DNA of 64,000 nt from a bacterium (GCA_021789605.1 JAJYJI010000005.1:21951-85950); one strand, 5' to 3'; counted from the first letter of the stretch, positions 42,916 through 53,453 are shown. The notes: generated by a model from the letters alone, not told the origin. Translations and numbers: made by a program.

Positions 42916-44331
42916 ATGAAAATAACGGATTTGAATTTTAACGCAATTTTTAAGAGCGCTTTTTTGAACGAGGAAGATTTTGCAGACATATTTATCGAAA
43001 CCAAGGTTTCGACTTTGCTTTCCAACGAAGGCAAAAGGCTTGAGAAAGCTATTAACGGCGCAATTCAGGGCGCGGGCCTCAGGCTCATTTCGAATAAAAA
43101 AACATATTACGCTTATACGAACGATATAGAAGAAAATAATCTGATAAAAATCGCAAAAGGATTAAAAGAAGCGGCAAGCATGGGCGTTAATGAAAAAAGC
43201 AAAAAAAGCGCCGCGTTTAAACCGTTGAATTTTAAAGAAAAAAAGCCAAAAATAGATTTCAGCGTCATAAAAGATATCGCGGACGTTTCCATAGACGAAA
43301 AGTTGGAGGCCATACTGCCCGCCGTTAAATACTCATGGTCTTTCGACAAAAGGGTAGTCCAGGTTAACATAACGTATTCGGATTATAAGCAGGATGTCGT
43401 AATTGCAAATTCTTACGGCGATTTAGTAAAAGACTGCAGGGAAAATTTAGCGTTTTTAGCCCACGCGGTCGTATCCGACGGAGAAAGAATCGAGGTGGGT
43501 TACGAAGCGGCGGGAGGATTTACCGGATTTGAATTTTTCGACAAAAACGTTCCGGAGGATATTGCCAAAAAAGCCTTAGAAAGGGCGTTAACACAACTTT
43601 CAGCCCCTTTTGCCCCGTCCGGAACCATGCCGGTAGTTTTGTCGAGCGAGGCGGGCGGCACGATGATACATGAAGCGATAGGCCACGGACTAGAGGCGGA
43701 TATCGCGGGCAACGGTTTAAGCGTATATTCGGATAAAATAGGAGAGCAGGTCGCGTCTAAATTGATAACCGTCATAGACGATTCTTCTTTAACCGGAAAA
43801 AGAGGTTTTTACAGATTCGACGATGAAGGAACGCATTCCGGCAAAAACGTGCTTGTAGAAGGCGGAATTCTTAAGAAATATATGTCTGACAGGCTGTCTT
43901 ATATTAAATACGGTTATGAACTTACCGGCAACGGCAGGAGGCAGTCTTACGAGCACCCTCCCATAGTCAGAATGTCTAATACGATGATATCTAAAGGCGA
44001 AACTAATCCGGAAGATATCATAAAGAGCGTGGCTCGCGGCATCTTTGTAAAAAAAATGGGCGGAGGACAGGTTAATACCGTTACGGGGGATTTCGTGTTC
44101 GACGTTATGGAAGGCTACGCCATAAAAGAAGGGGCTGTGGGAGAAGCGGTCAGCGGCGCAACTCTCATGGGAAACGGCCCCGAAATTTTAAAAAATATAG
44201 ATATGGTCGGAAGCGATTTAGGATTCGGCATCGGCACATGCGGAAAAGACGGACAAGGCGTTCCGGTATCCGATGCCCAGCCGACTCTTAGGATTCCGTC
44301 TATAATAGTAGGCGGGAAAAATCAGAAATAA
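42916..44331 (+). CDS. tldD: TldD-family metalloprotease
   Basis: HEAIGHGLEADI, GGGQVNTVTGDFVFDVMEGYAIKEG. Confidence 0.94.
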   Translation: MKITDLNFNAIFKSAFLNEEDFADIFIETKVSTLLSNEGKRLEKAINGAIQGAGLRLISNKKTYYAYTNDIEENNLIKIAKGLKEAASMGVNEKSKKSAAFKPLNFKEKKPKIDFSVIKDIADVSIDEKLEAILPAVKYSWSFDKRVVQVNITYSDYKQDVVIANSYGDLVKDCRENLAFLAHAVVSDGERIEVGYEAAGGFTGFEFFDKNVPEDIAKKALERALTQLSAPFAPSGTMPVVLSSEAGGTMIHEAIGHGLEADIAGNGLSVYSDKIGEQVASKLITVIDDSSLTGKRGFYRFDDEGTHSGKNVLVEGGILKKYMSDRLSYIKYGYELTGNGRRQSYEHPPIVRMSNTMISKGETNPEDIIKSVARGIFVKKMGGGQVNTVTGDFVFDVMEGYAIKEGAVGEAVSGATLMGNGPEILKNIDMVGSDLGFGIGTCGKDGQGVPVSDAQPTLRIPSIIVGGKNQK

Positions 44332-44342
44332 TATTAAAAAGG

Positions 44343-45701
44343 ATGGAAAGAATAAAAGGCTGGAAATCATACCAAAAAACGCTCAACAAAAGAAAGGGCA
44401 AAGACAATAGACCCGCTTCTTTCATAAAATATATCTCTATCTTAATATTCGCCGCTTTATTTCTTTACGGTTTTTATAAACTTTATTTTTACGGCAATGC
44501 GTTCTTATTTGCCGGAAATAAAAAAATCGGGGGAACGGGAATAAGGCCTATCGCATTTATTAAAGACAAGATAGGCGGCCTGCGGCTTTCGGGATTCGAG
44601 GCCTCAGGCGTCAAATCGCTTAAATCCTTAAAAAAGTATTTTAAGCATAATCCTCCCATATTCAAAACTATTATGAACGGCAGCTACGTTCAAAAAATAG
44701 GCAAATATACGGTTGTTTACACGATAGACCCCGTCGTGCAGAAAGAGGCGGAAAATATTTTTAAAAAATACGACGTTCCTTTCGGAGTTTTGGCGGCGGT
44801 TGAACCCGATACCGGTGAAGTGCTGGGTTTCGCGTCGTATTCTCATAACGAAAGAAAAAGCGAAGAAATTTCCCCCCTTTTTTCTTATCCCCCCGGTTCT
44901 TTAGCTAAAATAATAACGGCATCGGCGGCAATAGAATCCAGCGGCTTTTATCCCGGATTCGATATATGTTTTAACGGCGGATTATACGGAACGGATAAAA
45001 CTTTCTGGAAGCAGAACATCGGAACGGGGAAAAATAAAATATCCTTTAAGCAGGCTTTTGCCAAATCATGCGACGTAGCGTTCGGCAAGGTTGCAGGATA
45101 TTACGTCGGAGGAAAATTATTAACACATTATTTCGATAAGTTTTATTTTAATAGAAAAATACCTTTTATTTTAAATCTCGAACGAAGCAAAGCTTATATA
45201 CCCAAAAGATTTTTCCAATTAGAGTTGACGGGGGCAGGATTTAAAAATATAAAGGCGACGCCCCTTCATGCGGCGTTAATTGCGGCAACGGCGATAAACG
45301 GCGGGAAGATGTTAGAACCATTCATTATAAAAGAAATTATATCTTCTTCCGGAAAAATAATATATATTCATAAGAATGTCAAGCTATTGGACAGGCCGAT
45401 AACGGAAAAAACGGCGCAGAGCTTAAAACAGATGATGATTGCGACCGTCACTAAAGGGGCGGCGCATAAAAATTTTTATAATATGAACGATAAATATATG
45501 CTTCCCGGGGTTGTTTCGGGCGGCAAGACCGGAACGATTTCCGGCGATAACCCCAGCGGCCTTTATCAATGGTTTGCGGGTTTCGGAGAGATGAAAGGGA
45601 AAAAAATTGCGCTTTCGTCTCTCGTAATAGAAAAGCCGGTATGGAAAATAGGAGGCGCCGGAGCCGCGGAAAAAGTCATTTTTGCATATTTTTTCCGATA
45701 A
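44343..45701 (+). CDS. penicillin-binding protein transpeptidase
   Basis: N-terminal TM; SLAK (SxxK), SCD (SxN position), SGGKTGT (KTG). Confidence 0.85.
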   Translation: MERIKGWKSYQKTLNKRKGKDNRPASFIKYISILIFAALFLYGFYKLYFYGNAFLFAGNKKIGGTGIRPIAFIKDKIGGLRLSGFEASGVKSLKSLKKYFKHNPPIFKTIMNGSYVQKIGKYTVVYTIDPVVQKEAENIFKKYDVPFGVLAAVEPDTGEVLGFASYSHNERKSEEISPLFSYPPGSLAKIITASAAIESSGFYPGFDICFNGGLYGTDKTFWKQNIGTGKNKISFKQAFAKSCDVAFGKVAGYYVGGKLLTHYFDKFYFNRKIPFILNLERSKAYIPKRFFQLELTGAGFKNIKATPLHAALIAATAINGGKMLEPFIIKEIISSSGKIIYIHKNVKLLDRPITEKTAQSLKQMMIATVTKGAAHKNFYNMNDKYMLPGVVSGGKTGTISGDNPSGLYQWFAGFGEMKGKKIALSSLVIEKPVWKIGGAGAAEKVIFAYFFR

Positions 45702-45824
45702 ATATTGTTTAATATAATTATCCATGCAAAACATAATATTATAAATTACATTATAATTAAAACATGGGCATAAATTTAAAATCACAAAAAACTAACGTAT
45801 TTTTTTTTTAGCGGAGGCTTAAAG

Positions 45825-46232
45825 ATGGCAAAAATTATTCCGTTTGAATATTTCGAGACGGTCCTGCAGCATTCGGTTTCCAATATGAAAAGGATAAAAA
45901 AGGAGCTTGGCCTTGCCGAAGAAATAGAATCTATCGATTTTATCGGACTAGTTATTTTAAATATTAAAAAATTTACGGATGATTTCGTAAAAACTCTTGA
46001 AGGGGTATTAAGGGATTCGGATGTAATCTCCGTCAATAACGGCCTTGTATATTTATTTTTGCCCGGAACAAGCTTCGAAGGCTCCGTCAACATAATAAGC
46101 GATTTTAAGGAATTTTACGAAGATGTTTTCGAATATCTTGTTTCCGTAACTCTTTTAAAAGATTTGAAAGACTCTGGAGATATTCTGGCGGAATTGAATA
46201 AGCTTGCTTCCGATAAGGGATGGAAGCCATAA
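45825..46232 (+). CDS. hypothetical protein (135 aa)
   Basis: ORF with upstream agcggagg RBS between PBP and comM; no family recognised. Confidence 0.6.
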   Translation: MAKIIPFEYFETVLQHSVSNMKRIKKELGLAEEIESIDFIGLVILNIKKFTDDFVKTLEGVLRDSDVISVNNGLVYLFLPGTSFEGSVNIISDFKEFYEDVFEYLVSVTLLKDLKDSGDILAELNKLASDKGWKP

Positions 46233-46292
46233 CTTAATCTATATTTAACAAAAATTTAACCGTATTGTAACATTTCTTTCATAATACGGAAA

Positions 46293-46345
46293 CAATACCT
46301 TTGTATAATAATGAATATAATTTATATTATTATACAAAGGTATTG
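46293..46345 (+). promoter_or_regulatory. perfect 20-bp inverted repeat covering the comM Shine-Dalgarno
   Basis: caatacctttgtataataat / 13-nt loop / attattatacaaaggtattg ending 2 nt before the comM ATG; aaagg lies in the right arm. Confidence 0.75.
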
Positions 46346-46347
46346 TC

Positions 46348-47976
46348 ATGATGATAACCGCCCTTAAAAGCGCTACGTTTATAGGCATCGATGCGGTTCC
46401 GGTCGACGTAGAAGTATTTATATCAAACGGCATACCCGGAATTATGATTGTGGGACTGCCTGATGCCTCCACTAAAGAAGCTAAGGACAGAGTTAAAGCC
46501 GCTATAAAAAATTCCGGCTTCGAATATCCGGTCAAAAAAATAACTATAAATCTGGCCCCGGCGGATTTAAGGAAAGAAGGCCCCATTTTCGACCTGCCGC
46601 TGGCGATAGGGATTCTTATTTCCGCCGGCAGGCTCGCGTGCGCGGTCAACCTCGACGATTACATTATAGCGGGCGAACTTTCCTTAAACGGTAAAATAAA
46701 CCGAATTAACGGCATAATAGCTCTATGCAGGCTTGCAGGAAAATTAAATAAAAAACTTATAATCCCGTACGATAATATTAATTCCGCCTGCTATATAGGA
46801 ATAGATTTTCTCGCTTTCCGCAGGCTGAAAGACGTTTGCGGTTTTATTTCCAGCGGATACGCAAAAGATTCCGAAAGAAACGGAGCAATTTATGTTCATG
46901 ACGTTAAAAATATTTTTAAGGATAAAGAAGGAAACGAAGAATTTTTTTTTAGGAAATATATCGCCGAGGCAGATAACGCGCTTAAAAAAACAAAAATCGA
47001 TTATCCTGATTTCTCAGATATAAAAGGACAGGAATTAACTAAACGGGCAATTTTAATTGCAGTTTGCGGACGTCATAATATTTTAATGGTCGGGCCTCCG
47101 GGAAGCGGCAAAACAATGCTGGCTCAAAGCATAGCCGGCATTCAACCGGATATTTTGCTTGAAGAATCTATCGAAACGTCTAACATCTACAGTTTTTCGA
47201 ATAAGAAAATAGGAGGCGAAAGCGGCCTTATCGGAAAAAGGCCGTTTATTCCGGTTCACCATACGGTATCGACGGCGGGATTGATAGGAGGCGGAGCGTT
47301 GAATCCAGCGCCGGGAGACATAAGCCTGGCTCACAACGGAGTTTTATTTATCGACGAGTTTTCGGAGCTAAGCAGAAAAACCTTGGATAGTTTAAGGCAG
47401 CCTATGGAAGATAAGACCGTAAATCTATCGAGGAGCAGGTTTTCTATAATTCTACCATGCGACTTTATGCTCGTCGCCGCAATGAATCCTTGTCCATGCG
47501 GATATTACGGAGATAAAAATCATGAATGCAGATGTTCGGGCGCCGAAATTTATAAATTTTACGCAAAATTATCGGGCCCTATTCTAGACAGATTCGATAT
47601 ATTTATAGAAGTTTATTCTTCGAATTTGGACGAGCTGACCGAAGGCAGGGTCATAGAAAACTCTTCCGAAGTTCAGAAAACGGTTGAGAGGGTAAGGCAA
47701 ATTCAGTTGGAAAGATATAAAGGCAAAGACTGCGGAGGCATAAAATTTAACGCGTCCCTTAGAAGTTCAGACGCAGATAAGTATTTGCTTATTTCCCCGC
47801 CGGCTTTAGAATTGGTAAAAAATGCCGTTAAAAAATTAAATATATCTTCGAGAGGATATTTTAGAATATTAAGAGTTTCCCGAACTATCGCCGATATGGA
47901 CGGAAAAAAGGAAGTCGATGCCGGCTCCGTCTTAGAGGCTTTAAATTACAGAAACACAAAACTCCTGAACGTATAA
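46348..47976 (+). CDS. comM: YifB/ComM family Mg-chelatase-like AAA ATPase
   Basis: VEVFISNGIPGIMIVGLPDASTKEAKDRVKAAIKNSGFEYP; GPPGSGKTMLAQ. Confidence 0.95.
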   Translation: MMITALKSATFIGIDAVPVDVEVFISNGIPGIMIVGLPDASTKEAKDRVKAAIKNSGFEYPVKKITINLAPADLRKEGPIFDLPLAIGILISAGRLACAVNLDDYIIAGELSLNGKINRINGIIALCRLAGKLNKKLIIPYDNINSACYIGIDFLAFRRLKDVCGFISSGYAKDSERNGAIYVHDVKNIFKDKEGNEEFFFRKYIAEADNALKKTKIDYPDFSDIKGQELTKRAILIAVCGRHNILMVGPPGSGKTMLAQSIAGIQPDILLEESIETSNIYSFSNKKIGGESGLIGKRPFIPVHHTVSTAGLIGGGALNPAPGDISLAHNGVLFIDEFSELSRKTLDSLRQPMEDKTVNLSRSRFSIILPCDFMLVAAMNPCPCGYYGDKNHECRCSGAEIYKFYAKLSGPILDRFDIFIEVYSSNLDELTEGRVIENSSEVQKTVERVRQIQLERYKGKDCGGIKFNASLRSSDADKYLLISPPALELVKNAVKKLNISSRGYFRILRVSRTIADMDGKKEVDAGSVLEALNYRNTKLLNV

Positions 47977-48067
47977 TAAAATAATCAATCCTATTGCAAC
48001 CCGCGAATCTAATATGTATGCGGCAGCGACGAACAAACGGATATAGCGGTAACCCTATGCCGTTTTA

Positions 48068-50365
48068 TTAAAAATATCCGAGCTGCCTTAATTTATCCAT
48101 AGCCGCTTCCTTGTCCTGCGACCTCCCGGAACGTTCGGCTTCGCCCCCCGTAATTTTTGTGCAAGGCTTGCAGTCTATCGACCTGTAGCCTTGTTCATAC
48201 AGGGGGCAGTAAGGAATATTATTCAATTTTATATAATCCCAGATATCCGACTCGGTAAAGTGGAGAATGGGATGGACGCGGTAATGGTGGGGCGCTTCTC
48301 TTTTGGAAAAATATTTTTCGTTTGCGCGCGATTCGTTTTCGTCTTTTCTTATTCCGGTCATTAAAGCCTTTAAATGCAGTTCTTTGACGGCATTTTTTAT
48401 AGGAACGGTTTTTAACAGGCTGCAGCAGTTTTGTTTATCTTCGGCGATAGAAATAGTTTTCAGGGCTTCGGTATTTGTATATACCAGCAAATCGAAATTC
48501 CATTCTTTTTTTAATTTCTCTATAAAATCGCGTATCTCCTGAAATTCAACCGAAGTTTCGATAGTGAATATTTTGAACGGAATTTGTCCGTCGAAGGCGT
48601 TTCTTACCAAATGAAGCAGAACGGAAGAATCTTTACCCCCCGTAAAAGCTATTCCTATTTTTTCTCCGAAACGGTCGTACGCTTCTTTTATAATTTCGAC
48701 GCTTAGCGATATTTTTTGATTGAGCAGAACAAGGGATTCGTTTTTACCGTCTTTTTTAGGTTCGTTAATAATTATGCCCGTTTTTTTAACGCTGTCGAAT
48801 AAATTTTCGGTAGAAACCGATTTCTTTTCGATATTATTTAATATTTCGACGTATTTGGCGGATTCTGTCAAATCCGGGTTAAAGTTTATTGGGTTTTCTT
48901 CATAAAGGTCGTTGGAAAGGTCGTAGTAAAAATTTAAATTTCTATTGTATATATCCGAGTTAGTTATATTTTTATATAAATTTAATCTTGCGTTTTTATC
49001 GGTTTTAAGGGATTTAAGAGAGTTTAATAATTGTAAGAATTCGACCTTGCCTATGCGCTTTCTGAGGATGTCGTTAAATATGCTGATAATATAATCTTCA
49101 TCCGACAGCATTACGTTTTCGATAATATTTTTTGTCTGGAGTTCGGAAATCTTATCGGGCATAAATATATATTTTTTATCGGCCGTCCTGATGGCGCGCT
49201 GAGACAAAAAGTATTTATCTTTGGACGAAGCGCCGTTTTTATTCCTGTCGTATTCGTTAGCTGTAAATTGCATTATTTCGTTGTACATATTTTGAGTGTA
49301 AAATTCGGAATAGCAGAATTCCCTTTTTTCGAATAGCGATTGGCCGTCTATTCCGCGACCCGAACCGTTTGAATTTTCCGTTATTTTTTTGCCGTTCGAA
49401 TCCCCGTTCAAATTATAAGGCTCCAAGCCGGATAAAGAAATTAAAGTAGGAAAGATATCGGTTATAGAAGTTAATTTTTCGTAAATTTTATTCTCGATTT
49501 CGGGGGCGTGAAAAATAAGGGGCAAATGAATTACTTCGTCATATAGTTCTCCCATATGCCCGAATACCGACTGGTCGAACATGGTTATCCTTCCTTCTCC
49601 GTGGTCGGAAAAAACGGCGAAAATATTTTCGGGATTAAAATACCCCATTTCTTTTAAAGATTTATAAATCCCGCGGAAGCGTCCTTTATCGAATTTATTG
49701 ATGCCGTAGATATAAGGGGGGAGCATAACGTTTAAATCGTAATGGACTTTGCCGGCAAAATAGTTCCATAGGGCGAAAGGATTATCGGTGTTAGTCGGAG
49801 TTTTATAAAGGACCGACATTTTCTTCATAAAATCGAAATATTCGCGGTTGTAATTATCCTCGTTGTAATTCTGCGAATAAATATAGGGTTCGTGGACGTC
49901 GAAAAGATGAACGAAGCAAAAAATATTTTCATCTTTAACCGCTGAGAGCTGTTTAATAAGGTCGTTAATATTTCCGGCAGTTTTGTAATCGAATCCTTTT
50001 GCCAGCCCCAACGGCTCGAATAATTCAAACACGTCCGTATAAAATATAGTTTTATAGCCGTTTTTTTTATAAACTTCCGCAAGCGTAACGGCGTCGCCGT
50101 TTAATTTTTTATAGAAAAACGGCCTTACTCCGTGGGCGGGAGGATATAAACCGGTGAACAGCGATGCATGGGCGGACGTTGTATAACTTGACGTGGAAAA
50201 AAAATTAGTAAAAATAGACGCGTTAGACGAAATTTCGTCCAACGTGGGGGTATCTACGAGGGTATCGACGTAATACTGCTTTAGATGTGCCCTGTTTTTA
50301 TTATAGCCGACGCAGTCGTATCTTAGGTTGTCGATAGATATGAGCAAAACTTTTTTTGGTTCCAT
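48068..50365 (-). CDS. sulfatase/alkaline-phosphatase-fold hydrolase fused to PAPS reductase-like PP-loop domain
   Basis: N-term VLLISIDNLRYDCVGYN, TTSAHASLFTGLYPPAHGVR, FSDHGEG; C-term IAFTGGKDSSVLLHL, GIRKDENESRANE, CKPC. Confidence 0.85.
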   Translation of the reverse strand: MEPKKVLLISIDNLRYDCVGYNKNRAHLKQYYVDTLVDTPTLDEISSNASIFTNFFSTSSYTTSAHASLFTGLYPPAHGVRPFFYKKLNGDAVTLAEVYKKNGYKTIFYTDVFELFEPLGLAKGFDYKTAGNINDLIKQLSAVKDENIFCFVHLFDVHEPYIYSQNYNEDNYNREYFDFMKKMSVLYKTPTNTDNPFALWNYFAGKVHYDLNVMLPPYIYGINKFDKGRFRGIYKSLKEMGYFNPENIFAVFSDHGEGRITMFDQSVFGHMGELYDEVIHLPLIFHAPEIENKIYEKLTSITDIFPTLISLSGLEPYNLNGDSNGKKITENSNGSGRGIDGQSLFEKREFCYSEFYTQNMYNEIMQFTANEYDRNKNGASSKDKYFLSQRAIRTADKKYIFMPDKISELQTKNIIENVMLSDEDYIISIFNDILRKRIGKVEFLQLLNSLKSLKTDKNARLNLYKNITNSDIYNRNLNFYYDLSNDLYEENPINFNPDLTESAKYVEILNNIEKKSVSTENLFDSVKKTGIIINEPKKDGKNESLVLLNQKISLSVEIIKEAYDRFGEKIGIAFTGGKDSSVLLHLVRNAFDGQIPFKIFTIETSVEFQEIRDFIEKLKKEWNFDLLVYTNTEALKTISIAEDKQNCCSLLKTVPIKNAVKELHLKALMTGIRKDENESRANEKYFSKREAPHHYRVHPILHFTESDIWDYIKLNNIPYCPLYEQGYRSIDCKPCTKITGGEAERSGRSQDKEAAMDKLRQLGYF

Positions 50366-50769
50366 ACGTTTTCCTTAATTTTAGATTTTATTTGAGTTTA
50401 TTTTATTAATTTAATTAATAAAAATTTATTTTAACGCTTGAGAAAACTTTCAAAAACTAAACGCCTTAAATGTAATAATTATAATTCATTATAACTTAAC
50501 TTTGTTAATATATTATAAACTTTTTATTTTTGTCTTTAAATAAAAAAATAAACATAAAAAAATAAAAAATTATACGCGCGATAAATATATCTATATCGCC
50601 TTATTATAGCCGTGCCTCACGCTCTTACGCGACTCGCGCGCGGTTCAGCTCGGTTCACGCATGCCGGTCATGCCGGTTGGTCATGCCGGTTTGACTTTTC
50701 ATAATTTGGGTGATAGACTTTCAATATACTTTTTATATAAGAAAGTATTTATAAACATTCATACTTTAT

Positions 50770-50958
50770 CTTAAAGGTTTAAGGGAAACAGGTTAAATTC
50801 CTGTGCTGTTCCCGCAGCCGTAAGAACTTATAACGGAAAGTTTCCAAGACTCTCCGTTATTAAAAATATTCCCATATGCCACTGGCGGCGTCTATTATAA
50901 TAATAGCCGGGAAGGCGGAAATATTTGCATGTTCAAGCCGGAATACCTGCTTTTAAGA
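50770..50958 (+). promoter_or_regulatory. cobalamin riboswitch
   Basis: ggttaaattcctgtgctgttcccgcagccgtaa...gccactgg...gccgggaaggcgg...aagccggaatacctgc matches the B12-box consensus; precedes the NicO gene. Confidence 0.92.
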
Positions 50959-51000
50959 TAATAAAATTTAATTTAATTTTAATTAGCGGGAGGTCTAATT

Positions 51001-52038
51001 ATGTTTTTACCGTTTTTACGTCCGTCTTTATTAAGCTTTAGACAGAGGATTTTTCTGCTCTACGGATTTTTGCTATCCCTTTTACTAATCTCCATTATAC
51101 TTTTAATCGACAGGTCGAGCGTATTCCCCGTATTATTAAGCCTTGGTTCGCTCGCATTCTTCTTCGGCGTGAAGCACGCGCTTGATGCCGACCATATCGC
51201 CGCGATAGACAACACTACCAGAAAATTGATGAACGACGGAAAAAAACCCGTAGGAGTGGGTTTTTTCTTTTCCGTGGGGCATGCTTTGTCGGTTTTTGCC
51301 TTAACCATAATAACCGTTATTATAGGAAAATTTGTCGTTAAAGCGTATCCGGAACTCGGCAATATAAGCGACATGGTCGGCACCGGCGTATCGGCTCTAT
51401 TTTTATACCTGATAGCCTTTATGAACATCGTTATTCTTATCAGCATTGTTAAAATCGCAAAAGATTTTAAAAATCTTCAGAGCAAGAAAATAGAAGAAGA
51501 GCTTTTAAAGAGAGGTTTTATGTTCCGTTATTTTAACGGAATAATGAAACTTATTACGTCGAGCTGGCAGATGCTTTTTGTAGGCATTTTATTCGGCATA
51601 GGATTCGACACTGCAACGGAGGTCGCCATACTTTCTATGTCGGCGGTATTTGCATCCGCGGGCAGGCCGTTAATAGACGTTCTTATACTGCCGTTGGTAT
51701 TTGCTTCAGGAATGATACTTTTAGATTCTACCGACGGCGTCGTAATGCAGTTTGCTTACAGCTGGGCTTTTTTAAATCCCGTAAGAAAAATATTTTATAA
51801 CATTTCTATTACAAGCATTTCAGTCTTTCTGGCATTCGGCATAGGAACGCTCGAATGGCTTCAGGTTATAGGAGCGGAATACAATCTGAAAGGCCAGCCG
51901 TGGGATTTTTTTAATAACGTTTCTTTTGCCATGCTCGGCGGAATAATAGCCGGCATTTTGACGTCGGCGTGGCTTTTGTCCTTATTGGTATATAAGTTCA
52001 GCAGGGTGGAAGAAAGATACTACGGCAATACAGAATGA
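51001..52038 (+). CDS. NicO/HoxN family Ni/Co transporter (cobalt likely)
   Basis: KHALDADHIAAIDNTTRKLM signature (HxxxxDH), GFDTATE; multi-TM; under cobalamin riboswitch. Confidence 0.92.
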   Translation: MFLPFLRPSLLSFRQRIFLLYGFLLSLLLISIILLIDRSSVFPVLLSLGSLAFFFGVKHALDADHIAAIDNTTRKLMNDGKKPVGVGFFFSVGHALSVFALTIITVIIGKFVVKAYPELGNISDMVGTGVSALFLYLIAFMNIVILISIVKIAKDFKNLQSKKIEEELLKRGFMFRYFNGIMKLITSSWQMLFVGILFGIGFDTATEVAILSMSAVFASAGRPLIDVLILPLVFASGMILLDSTDGVVMQFAYSWAFLNPVRKIFYNISITSISVFLAFGIGTLEWLQVIGAEYNLKGQPWDFFNNVSFAMLGGIIAGILTSAWLLSLLVYKFSRVEERYYGNTE

Positions 52039-52129
52039 AAAGCCCGCGAATATACGAAAACATGAAATTATTAAATTAACCTTTAAACAAAATAAGCGCA
52101 ATATATAGATATGCTTATATATTTTTATT

Positions 52130-53146
52130 ATGGATGCTTATAATTACAGAGCGGAAAATAACGAATTTTATATACAATGGCACTTCGTTAGCTCCTGCAA
52201 TTTAAGATGTATTCACTGCTATCAAAACGATTATAAACGCGAAAACCCCGCACCGGATAAACTTAAATCAATTTTTTTAAAAATAGATGAAGCTATGTCT
52301 AAATGGAAAATGAAATGTTTTGTTTCGCTGACCGGAGGCGAGCCCTTTCTGGAGCAGGATTCCCTTTTCTATTTAACGGATTTAATCGAGAAATCTGATA
52401 ATTTCCGCAATATCGCCATACTAACAAACGGCACATTAATCGACGATGAAGCAATCAGCCTGTTAAAAAAATATAAAAAAATTTCCGAAATTCAAATATC
52501 TTTAGACGGACACGACGAAAAAACGCATGACGCTATAAGGGGACGAGGAACCTTTTTAAAAGCTGCGGAATCTATACGCAGGCTGAAAGATGCCGGGATT
52601 AAAACATCGATAATGTTTACCCTGCATAAAAAAAATAAAGGGTCCGTTTTAAGCATGCCGGAATTAACATGCTCTTTAAAAGCCGACGCCCTTACCGTCG
52701 AGAGAATGACGACCATGAACCAAACCGAAGAGAAGGATTTTTTCATAGAGCCGCAGGAATTAAAGGCTATTTATTCAGATATTTACAGCAAAACAAAAGA
52801 CGTCTTTTTTGGTAAAAACGCTAAATTTATTACGTCGAGGCCTCTATGGAATCTGGTTGACGAAAATATAGGCGGCTACTGCCCCGCAGGGCTTTCCTCC
52901 TTATGCATACTCGAAGACGGAACTTTACTGCCGTGCAGAAGGCTTTATCTGCCGTTGGGGAATATCTTAACGGACGGGTTGTTTAAAGTATGGTATAATT
53001 CCGACATTTTATGGGATATCAGGAAAAAGGCCGGCGGAAGCGAATGTTCGGACTGTTCCCATTCCGAGAGGTGCGGCGGGTGTAAAGCCGTAAGCTACTA
53101 CCGCAACGGCGATTTAAATTCGAAAGACCCCCAATGCTGGGTATAA
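52130..53146 (+). CDS. radical SAM/SPASM domain protein, candidate RiPP maturase
   Basis: SSCNLRCIHCYQ (CxxxCxxC), LTGGEPF, C-terminal SPASM CSDCSHSERCGGCKA...C. Confidence 0.9.
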   Translation: MDAYNYRAENNEFYIQWHFVSSCNLRCIHCYQNDYKRENPAPDKLKSIFLKIDEAMSKWKMKCFVSLTGGEPFLEQDSLFYLTDLIEKSDNFRNIAILTNGTLIDDEAISLLKKYKKISEIQISLDGHDEKTHDAIRGRGTFLKAAESIRRLKDAGIKTSIMFTLHKKNKGSVLSMPELTCSLKADALTVERMTTMNQTEEKDFFIEPQELKAIYSDIYSKTKDVFFGKNAKFITSRPLWNLVDENIGGYCPAGLSSLCILEDGTLLPCRRLYLPLGNILTDGLFKVWYNSDILWDIRKKAGGSECSDCSHSERCGGCKAVSYYRNGDLNSKDPQCWV

Positions 53147-53189
53147 GAAGCCGGCCAAGAAAGCCGAAAAAAGGGAGATAATATAAGAT

Positions 53190-53453
53190 ATGGGGATATT
53201 TAAACTTTCTGAAAATATAAGCATAAAAAAGAAAGGCGAAAATTATTTACTTTTCGATAACCTTAACGGAAACATATATAAAATAAACGAAGTATCGTAT
53301 AAAATTTTATCTTTGTGCAACGGCAAAAACACGGAAGAAGATATAATAAAAAATATTACAAGCTCTTTCAGCGTCGCGCATGAAGAAGCGGTAAAAGATT
53401 TTAACGTTTTAATGCAAAATCTCTTAGAGAGGCTGTATGTAGCAAACGTATAA
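53190..53453 (+). CDS. PqqD-like RiPP recognition element (RRE)
   Basis: 87 aa; LLFDNLNGNIYKINEVSYKILSLCNGKNTEEDIIKNI typical PqqD pattern; downstream of rSAM/SPASM. Confidence 0.88.
   Translation: MGIFKLSENISIKKKGENYLLFDNLNGNIYKINEVSYKILSLCNGKNTEEDIIKNITSSFSVAHEEAVKDFNVLMQNLLERLYVANV

Noticed and set aside
42792-43034. 81-aa N-terminal extension of alanine racemase
   Set aside because: Overlaps the divergent tldD start and lacks Alr-like sequence; internal Met at 42791 fits the family start.
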